From a virus, in IMG/VR virus record IMGVR_UViG_3300023179_000040, positions 42,613-106,612 of that record: DNA of 64,000 nt; one strand, 5' to 3'. Every line of letters starts with the position of its first letter. Position 1 is the first letter of the stretch. Made by a program: the position numbers and the translations under genes. The notes beneath the pieces are model-generated. The model saw only the letters and a program-made list of their open reading frames with translations, made no database searches and was not told where the DNA came from. Below are positions 58,830 through 64,000 of this stretch, piece by piece.

Positions 58830-59206
58830 GACGCTTCCTTCTTTGAGCAGACAGTGGGACTTAGGTATGGAAACATTTGATCAGCAACCTTGACAGCTTC
58901 GCTACAGTTACTGGCTACTGCTAAATCTCGTGTTTGTTTCCAACTGGCCACCAATTTAAAAAATAGATCATCAGTATCAACAACACTTTCTTTAGCATTA
59001 ACAGGAACCGGAACAACAGGACTAGTAGTCTTGTTTGAAGCTAGTAAATTTTTAACACTATCTACCAAGCCAGCCAATAGTTTTTGTACTGGGCTTAGTT
59101 TGCCCTTGAATAATACCCACAATACCAATCCGGCGCCCGCATATAGGGCCAAATCTGTTGTTGTTACTCTACTACTAAATTCTTGGAACGTTTCGTTGAA
59201 ATTCAT
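58826..59206 (-). CDS. Small membrane protein of the late cassette
   Basis: A 126-residue protein with one membrane helix near residue 25 (ALYAGAGLVLWVLF) and a helical outer part (KLLAGLVDSVKNLLASNK, FKLVASWKQTRDLAVASN). Two Cys residues at the C-terminal end (NCSEAV, TVCSKK). AGGA-like site before the ATG. It is coupled by a 4-nt overlap to the next membrane protein. Unknown function. Confidence 0.55.
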   Translation of the reverse strand: MNFNETFQEFSSRVTTTDLALYAGAGLVLWVLFKGKLSPVQKLLAGLVDSVKNLLASNKTTSPVVPVPVNAKESVVDTDDLFFKLVASWKQTRDLAVASNCSEAVKVADQMFPYLSPTVCSKKEAS

Positions 59207-59217
59207 TTTTTCCTCAC

Positions 59218-59637
59218 TTATTTGTCTGAAACTTTTGGATTGTTATCAACTTCTGGAACTACTGTATCTGACTTAAGAAAAACGCCACTATTTCTAAAAA
59301 TAGTAACCAAAGAATCGATACTAGCACTAACTAAAATCATCATCAAGCTCTTTACGCTCTTTTGTATAATAGGCTGTAAAAATTTAGGAACAAATGGAAA
59401 ATTTATTATTGTGAATACTTGATCATAAAAATTGCTAATCATAGTCATAGCCAATGTTTTTTTGTCAGCTCCCTTTAAATTAGGACTATTATCTTCTATG
59501 CTTTGTATAACTTCTGCCACAGCCAGTTGTAAAACTTTCCATGCTTCTGGCATAGCAACAATTGAGACTGATTTCAAAGTTTTTTTGGCACTATCTACTA
59601 AAGTTTCTATATTATTTACTGATAGGGTTGTTGTCAT
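59218..59637 (-). CDS. Helical protein with hydrophobic segment (holin cassette)
   Basis: A 139-residue helical protein: IETLVDSAKKTLKSVSIVAM, WKVLQLAVAEVIQSI, QVFTIINFPFVPKFLQPII, SLMMILVSASIDSLVTIF. The last two segments are hydrophobic enough for membrane association. Overlaps the holin candidate gene by 26 nt and precedes the small membrane protein by 11 nt. It may act as holin partner or antiholin; no conserved motif supports this beyond context. Confidence 0.5.
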   Translation of the reverse strand: MTTTLSVNNIETLVDSAKKTLKSVSIVAMPEAWKVLQLAVAEVIQSIEDNSPNLKGADKKTLAMTMISNFYDQVFTIINFPFVPKFLQPIIQKSVKSLMMILVSASIDSLVTIFRNSGVFLKSDTVVPEVDNNPKVSDK

Positions 59638-59956
59638 TATTTTGAACCTTTATTTTTGGTTTGGGTTTACTTTTTTTCTTACTTTTAATATTTCTACGAT
59701 TAGCAGCTTTTCTTTCTTCTGGAGAGGCAGTAGTCCACCAAGTTTTTTTAAGTTCGCTACGACCCTTCACATATTTATATAATACTGTTAATTGACCAAT
59801 AATTAAAATAACAGCCTCAACTCCTCTGCTGCCTTCCATTATTAAATCTTCTTTTTGATTATGGTCATCTAGTAAGCCTACTAGATATAAACCACTAAAT
59901 AAGAAGCTTACAGCAGTTACCCAAAACTCACTTGATCTCCAGCCAGGTTTGATCAT
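59612..59956 (-). CDS. Holin-like membrane protein
   Basis: A 114-residue protein starting MIKPGWRSSEFWVTAVSFLF. One helix (FWVTAVSFLFSGLYLVGLL) and a second (GVEAVILIIGQLTVLYKYV) are followed by a strongly basic C-terminal tail (ERKAANRRNIKSKKKSKPKP), the layout of small phage holins with two membrane segments. The K-P-G-W/Y-x-S/T-x-E-F-W start is common in phage holins. AAGGA precedes the ATG. A GGTGTATAAATA motif lies 42 nt upstream, so this may be the first gene of a late transcript. Assignment as holin is likely but not certain. Confidence 0.65.
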   Translation of the reverse strand: MIKPGWRSSEFWVTAVSFLFSGLYLVGLLDDHNQKEDLIMEGSRGVEAVILIIGQLTVLYKYVKGRSELKKTWWTTASPEERKAANRRNIKSKKKSKPKPKIKVQNNDNNPISK

Positions 59957-59991
59957 TGATATTATCCTTAATAATTTAAGATAATATATTT

Positions 59992-59998
59992 ATACACC
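59992..59998 (-). promoter_or_regulatory. GGTGTAT/TATAAATA motif upstream of the holin-like gene
   Basis: Minus-strand GGTGTATAAATATATT, first G 42 nt before the ATG at 59956. It contains TATAAATA, the T4-type late -10 consensus, and shares GGTGTAT with five other gaps. Best candidate for a late promoter in the window. Confidence 0.45.
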
Positions 59999-60045
59999 AT
60001 TCTTTTAACGGTATATTTTGCTCGAAATTAGTTTTTAAATACTCT

Positions 60046-60507
60046 CTACAAACCAACAGCTTCTATAAAAGCATTATTTAAATCTTCTTCAGACAATCCT
60101 AGAGCTAATGATAATGGAACTAACATAGGATGACTTTTTTCAATATATGGAGCATATTCCCACTCTACTCTAGTTTTTTCCCTTAAAATTGGATCTTCTA
60201 TACTATCAATAGCTCTCTCTACAGAACTTAAAGAAATTCCCCTATTAATTAGCCATAATCTTACTTGTCTAGCACTAACTCTTGGTTCTGGTAATACTGG
60301 TTCATTTTCACTATTAATTCTAGGAGAGATCATAACCTCATTACATTTGCTAACATATTCATTATAATCATTTCCAATATAATATAGAGTCCAACCATTA
60401 CCAACAGTAGTTACCTGATCAGGACCAGTAATTCCATCAGCATAACTTCCATTATTAGTAATAATCCAATACGAGATTGAATCTGGTTTGTTAATTTGAG
60501 CTGTCAT
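60046..60507 (-). CDS. Tail-fibre-associated protein with helical C-terminal domain
   Basis: 153 residues from the ATG at 60507, which follows AAAGGA; a longer frame starts inside the upstream fibre gene and is unlikely. The C-terminal part (RVSARQVRLWLINRGISLSSV, RVEWEYAPYIEKSHPMLVPL, LGLSEEDLNNAFIEA) is a small helical domain I know from many phage tail proteins encoded next to fibres, with the P/S-A-R-Q-x-R-L-x-L-I pattern. The N-terminal part has short strands (SYWIITNNGSYADG). Probably a fibre assembly or tip protein. Confidence 0.65.
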   Translation of the reverse strand: MTAQINKPDSISYWIITNNGSYADGITGPDQVTTVGNGWTLYYIGNDYNEYVSKCNEVMISPRINSENEPVLPEPRVSARQVRLWLINRGISLSSVERAIDSIEDPILREKTRVEWEYAPYIEKSHPMLVPLSLALGLSEEDLNNAFIEAVGL

Positions 60508-60529
60508 AAAATTCCTTTCGTATAAAAAA

Positions 60530-62215
60530 TTAAACGCTTCCACCATCTGTAATCGTCCACCCGTAACTAACCAATGCTGCTCGTGCTGTTGCTGCGGCAC
60601 CGCCTGCGGTATATTTTGCTCCGCCAAAATTTGGTCGTAAATCGGTTCGCCAATTAGCTACTCCGTTAGTTGCTGCTAACTTATTATTGTTCCAGCCTAT
60701 TAATAATGCGTCGTAGTTTGCTGTTGATAATGCAACTATTGAACCTCCTGTTTTATTTAACATAAAATTATCTAGGCTAGTACTAGCATTAAGACCAGCC
60801 AAATTCCAATTGCTTATATTTTGGTCAAATAAACGAGCTGCACTAAACATACTACTCATATCAGCTACTTTACTAACATTCCAATTGCCTATGGGTTGAT
60901 TAAAATATGTATTATAAAACATTAAAGTCATAGTAGTAACATTACTAGTATTCCATCCATTTATACTTGAACTACCACCATTATTAAAAGGAGTATTATT
61001 ATAGAACATTAAACTCATATTAGTAACACTACTAGTATTCCAAGATCCTATATCTTGATTAAAACCACTAGCAGAAGTAATATTTGCAAACATATTACTC
61101 ATATTAGTAACTTTAGATGTATCCCAACTGGAAATAGAGTTATTATTAAATGCAGAGCTTTGAAACATACTTGAACAATTTGCTCCAGCAGTATCTGCGC
61201 CAAGAGCCCAACCACTTAAACTACTATTAAAGCTACCAGCACCGTTAAACATACTAGTAAAATTAGTAACTTTTCTAACATTCCAATTACTTAAATTTTG
61301 ATTAAAAACTGTATTGTAAAAAAACATACTACTCATATCTGTAGCTTTAATGGTATTCCAAGATCCTATTGGTTGATTAAAAGGAGTATTGTTGCTAAAC
61401 ATACTACCCATATCCGTAGCATTACTAGTATCCCAAGAACTAATATTTTGATTAAATGCTGATCCATTAAAAATGCCTCTAAAAGTAGTAACTTTAGAAG
61501 TATTCCAATTATTCAATGGCTGGTTCATAGCAGTGCTCTGAAACATATAGCTCATATCTGTTACATTACTAACATTCCAATTATTTAAATTTTGATTAAA
61601 TGAACCTGCTCCATTAAATAAACCTTGCATACTGGTAACATTACTAACATCCCAAGAGCTTAATTTAGGATCATTCAAAAAAAAACAACCAGCGAAACAA
61701 CTATTTAAATTAGTAATAGTAGTGGGTATAGATTTAGGTATTTCTATCAAATTTGGGTGACCAATATTAGAGCTATTACTAAAACCATAATTTAATGATG
61801 TCAAAGAGGGTAAATTGCCAAAACTTAATAATTTAATTGTTTTATTATTATTAGAATTAGTAAAATTAGAACCAAAAACTACTAAACTACCACTAATTTG
61901 AACAGTATAAATTCCATGATTATTATAAGTATATGTAATATTAGAAGATCCAGAATAAGAATTAATAATTCCGTCTCCCCAATCAATAACTATATTATAT
62001 GATCCTCCTCCAACTTGTAGAGTTATGCTGGTATTAGTTCCGTATCTAGTATCATAAACCAAGACTAGTTTATTATTTAAATCAATTTTCCAATCGCCAC
62101 CAGGATAATGATAGGGCATGGGCAGAGGGTTGGGTGAACCAGTTAATACCCTTGGTAATCCAGCATCAAATCCAGGTTTCCCATAAACATCTTGAACAAA
62201 TATACCATTATTCAC
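60530..62215 (-). CDS. BspA-like (DUF285) repeat tail-fibre protein
   Basis: A 561-residue protein starting at GTG, 7 nt after AGGGG and overlapping the upstream TGA as GTGA. A PKD-like N-terminal segment (IVIDWGDGIINSYSGS, YTYNNHGIYTVQISG) leads into about 12 repeats of 24-27 residues with the pattern W-N/D-V/T-S-N/K-V-T-D-M-S-x-MF...FNQ. These are leucine-rich-like BspA/DUF285 repeats used for surface attachment. The C terminus (YDALLIGWNNNK, GGAKYTAGGAAATARAALVS, GWTITDGG) is like bacterial BspA proteins. A receptor-binding tail fibre is the likely role. Confidence 0.8.
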   Translation of the reverse strand: MNNGIFVQDVYGKPGFDAGLPRVLTGSPNPLPMPYHYPGGDWKIDLNNKLVLVYDTRYGTNTSITLQVGGGSYNIVIDWGDGIINSYSGSSNITYTYNNHGIYTVQISGSLVVFGSNFTNSNNNKTIKLLSFGNLPSLTSLNYGFSNSSNIGHPNLIEIPKSIPTTITNLNSCFAGCFFLNDPKLSSWDVSNVTSMQGLFNGAGSFNQNLNNWNVSNVTDMSYMFQSTAMNQPLNNWNTSKVTTFRGIFNGSAFNQNISSWDTSNATDMGSMFSNNTPFNQPIGSWNTIKATDMSSMFFYNTVFNQNLSNWNVRKVTNFTSMFNGAGSFNSSLSGWALGADTAGANCSSMFQSSAFNNNSISSWDTSKVTNMSNMFANITSASGFNQDIGSWNTSSVTNMSLMFYNNTPFNNGGSSSINGWNTSNVTTMTLMFYNTYFNQPIGNWNVSKVADMSSMFSAARLFDQNISNWNLAGLNASTSLDNFMLNKTGGSIVALSTANYDALLIGWNNNKLAATNGVANWRTDLRPNFGGAKYTAGGAAATARAALVSYGWTITDGGSV

Positions 62216-62598
62216 AAGTCTGCCCCTAAAGCAAATACATTGATAGCTTCAGCATTGTTGGTGCTAGCAGTAATTTTCCAGTTATTACTAGGCAATATAA
62301 GATTATTATAAGTAGTACTTACTCTGGTACCTTTGGTACTGGCTCCTACAGTAGCTGCTGCTATACTTACTTCATCGAACATTCTGGTAGTAGAACCATC
62401 TGTAATAAATAATCTTACCATACCAGCAGTAGTAGTAACTGTTGCTTGAACTACAATTTCTGCTATTCTGGTTCCTGTGCTGGCCCCCACAATAAGATCA
62501 GCATAAGTGCCCGTGGTGCCATCTCTATTAGTGTTAGCCGTACTTACCTGAGTAAAACCTATACGCGGAGTAACCGCAAAAACCGGATTAGTTGCCAT
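62212..62598 (-). CDS. Small phage virion/fibre protein
   Basis: A 128-residue beta-rich protein: MATNPVFAVTPRIGFTQVST, NTNRDGTTGTYADLIVGA, TRIAEIVVQATVTTTAGMVR, LFITDGSTTRMFDEV. The start MATNP-x-F-A-x-TP-R and NTNRDGT occur in many phage virion genes located beside fibres, likely a decoration or fibre-joint protein. A strong GGAGAA precedes the ATG. It overlaps the BspA-like gene (GTGA). Exact place in the particle unknown. Confidence 0.7.
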   Translation of the reverse strand: MATNPVFAVTPRIGFTQVSTANTNRDGTTGTYADLIVGASTGTRIAEIVVQATVTTTAGMVRLFITDGSTTRMFDEVSIAAATVGASTKGTRVSTTYNNLILPSNNWKITASTNNAEAINVFALGADL

Positions 62599-62610
62599 TT
62601 TTTTCTCCTA

Positions 62611-62838
62611 TTATCTAAAGTTTGCCCATAAATATAACATGCTGCCCACATTACTAACTACCCCACTAGAACTAACATTCAAACCGGCCCCAATTTGAAC
62701 TCCCCCAATGCTACTAGTAGTAGCTATTGGCAAACTATATGAAACTAGTTGCCATGCTGATCCGTTCCATTTATATAAACGATTATTCACAGAAGCTGTT
62801 TGATTTAAAACCGGATTGTTTGGAAAATTAAGTGCCAT
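62611..62838 (-). CDS. Small tail-fibre-type protein
   Basis: A 75-residue protein: MALNFPNNPVLNQTASVNNR, LYKWNGSAWQLVS, SSIGGVQIGAGLNVSSSGVV. The F-P-x-x-P-x-x-x-Q-x-Y...WNG-x-x-W pattern begins many phage tail fibre and collar proteins, and the rest reads like one fibre repeat (S-I-G-G-V-x-I-G-x-G-L). Located 12 nt from both neighbours' ends. Probably a minor fibre component. Confidence 0.7.
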   Translation of the reverse strand: MALNFPNNPVLNQTASVNNRLYKWNGSAWQLVSYSLPIATTSSIGGVQIGAGLNVSSSGVVSNVGSMLYLWANFR

Positions 62839-62849
62839 GATTAAATACT

Positions 62850-64000
62850 CTATAAATTTTTAATTGTATTAATTAAACTATTGATTCTTGATTCTAATAA
62901 GCTTAATGTTAAATAAGCTCCAACAAAATAAAATGCTATTTTCCCATCGAACCATTGAACATCACCTCTAGAAAATATATTCCAATTACTATTAGGTATA
63001 CTTTCTGAGTTTCTAGTAATAATAGTGTCTGATGATAATGATCGAACTATATAATTAGTAGAATTATTTCTAGATGATCCATAAAAACCAGCAAAAGGAG
63101 ATTTGATTCCTAAGTTATCAGGAGTAACACTTCTATTCCATACAAGTAATGACCCATCCGGGAAATATGATGGAGTTATAGCAGAACTACCCGCCACGCC
63201 ACCTCCTCCATTGCTAATGGCTTGACCATTAAATATTGATGGCAATGAATTAATATAAACTCCAAAAGAAAAATTATTTTGATTATCTATAGATGCTAGT
63301 CTATTTGTATTTATATACTTATTAGTAGTATTACCTTGTAATCCTAATGAATTACCTTTCCTAGTATAGTCAGAAGATACAAAATTAAAATTTGTAAGGC
63401 TTGGTCCTTTTAATGGAATTAAACAGCCATTAAGTGTTTTAGCTCCACAAAAAATAGCGCAACTCCCGATAGCAGACCAAATACCGTCAGATTTACATCC
63501 AATTACAAAATTGTCTATAGCTTGTCTTAAAGAAGGCTCTAAATGATCACCATCGGCAATTTCAACAGCTTGAATATATGTCAGAGCATCATAATCTATA
63601 GGTTGATAATTTAATATTCTATCTATACTTAATAAAAATTTATTAATACATTGCTGTAATAATCTTAAATCTAAACTTTCTCCTATACTATAAAAAGAAG
63701 CTCTAGATGATGAATTACTCAAGCCGCTCATAAAACCTAATATTGCTATATTACTAGAATTAGCATTATTATTAGAGACACTATTAATATTCTGAGTAAT
63801 ATTATTTAATCTAATAGAAATTGTTGAGCTATTATTTCTTGAAATTCCAATGAAACCAGCTGGATAAGTAAAACCGATTGTATTGTTAGAGGAAGAATTA
63901 AGCATCAACTGTAGTCCATTAATATTGCTTCCTATTAATGAACCACTACTGCTTCCTGTTCCTATCAAGCCATTAGAGACTAAAGACGATGGTGATCCTG
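62850..64000 (-). CDS. Partial tail-fibre protein with lectin/LamG-like segment
   Basis: The frame is open to the right edge, so the true start is outside the window; a TTG at 63968 is internal. The visible 380 residues are Ser/Asn-rich (SLVSNGLIGTGSSSGSLIG), with a helical stretch (DLRLLQQCINKFLLSID), CKSDGIWSAIGSCAIFCGAKT, and a C-terminal beta sandwich (NNFSFGVYINSLPS, GSLLVWNRSVT, WFDGKIAFYFVGAYL) that looks like a concanavalin/LamG-type lectin fold. It ends with a helix (LSLLESRINSLINTIKNL). Likely a receptor-binding fibre. Confidence 0.7.
   Translation of the reverse strand, partial: GSPSSLVSNGLIGTGSSSGSLIGSNINGLQLMLNSSSNNTIGFTYPAGFIGISRNNSSTISIRLNNITQNINSVSNNNANSSNIAILGFMSGLSNSSSRASFYSIGESLDLRLLQQCINKFLLSIDRILNYQPIDYDALTYIQAVEIADGDHLEPSLRQAIDNFVIGCKSDGIWSAIGSCAIFCGAKTLNGCLIPLKGPSLTNFNFVSSDYTRKGNSLGLQGNTTNKYINTNRLASIDNQNNFSFGVYINSLPSIFNGQAISNGGGGVAGSSAITPSYFPDGSLLVWNRSVTPDNLGIKSPFAGFYGSSRNNSTNYIVRSLSSDTIITRNSESIPNSNWNIFSRGDVQWFDGKIAFYFVGAYLTLSLLESRINSLINTIKNL

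Noticed and set aside
60508-60627. Extended N terminus of the fibre-associated gene (start at 60627)
   Set aside because: It lies inside the upstream fibre gene. The ATG at 60507 has an AAAGGA site and follows the upstream stop.
1-64000. tRNA or rRNA genes, integrase, attachment site, insertion sequences
   Set aside because: None recognised by eye. Gaps are short and A+T-rich, and no cloverleaf or transposase motif stood out; a covariance-model scan would be decisive.

Overview
The window looks like part of a large tailed double-stranded DNA phage genome (Caudoviricetes) that is A+T-rich, roughly one third G+C by eye. The evidence is a block of very large virion proteins, a complete phage-type replication, recombination and nucleotide-metabolism block, a holin/protease membrane cassette and tail-fibre genes, all tightly packed with 1-40 nt overlaps. 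I see no ribosomal RNA, tRNA, host housekeeping gene or integrase. The host cannot be named. The fibre gene with BspA-like repeats resembles surface proteins common in Bacteroidetes and Firmicutes, which is only a weak hint.

Layout. (1) Bases 1-10.8 kb, plus strand: a mosaic set of secreted-looking fibre or decoration proteins. Their Ig/FnIII-like, lectin-like and Cys-rich modules are joined by mucin-like Pro/Thr linkers (unit close to [10 protein letters not shown]). Three of these genes share exact DNA-level repeats of 170-190 bp. The block also holds a G+C-rich foreign-looking domain, a small nucleotidyltransferase-like gene and the remnant of a membrane-protein gene whose intact relative sits at 55.4 kb. 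(2) 10.8-25.8 kb, plus strand: three virion structural proteins of 652, 2087 and 2247 residues, probably tail or baseplate. (3) From 25.8 kb to the end everything reads on the minus strand. The two arms meet tail to tail with an 8-bp overlap of the last coding regions.

The minus arm, read leftward from 64 kb, starts with tail-fibre genes (64.0-60.0 kb). A membrane/lysis-like cassette with a holin candidate and a papain-like protease follows (60.0-56.2 kb). Next come nucleotide metabolism and associated genes (56-50.5 kb): dCMP deaminase, class I ribonucleotide reductase with an intein in the large subunit, and a MazG-like pyrophosphohydrolase. PhoH with a second, class-3-like intein and an HNH nuclease lead into small zinc-ribbon and helical proteins (50.5-45.7 kb). 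Then come RecA, a PD-(D/E)XK nuclease, DnaB-type helicase, DnaG-type primase, dNMP kinase and a RecB/Cas4-like nuclease (45.7-39.1 kb). A DNA polymerase III alpha subunit follows, split into two genes with a DnaQ-like proofreading exonuclease between the halves (39.1-34.8 kb), and then SSB (34.7 kb). An eight-gene translationally coupled glycan block (34.2-27.7 kb), a second nuclease, a putative single-strand annealing protein and a zinc-ribbon protein complete the arm.

Working model. The right arm supplies an almost self-sufficient replisome and dNTP pool. Its glycosyltransferase/nucleotidyltransferase block could modify phage DNA, host surface or, more speculatively, the Thr/Ser-rich linkers of the left-arm fibres. 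The left arm appears to evolve by recombination between Pro/Thr linker DNA, which would explain half-modules, a circularly permuted FGE/C-type-lectin domain and the imported G+C-rich domain. All functional names rest on motifs read by eye; no database search was possible.
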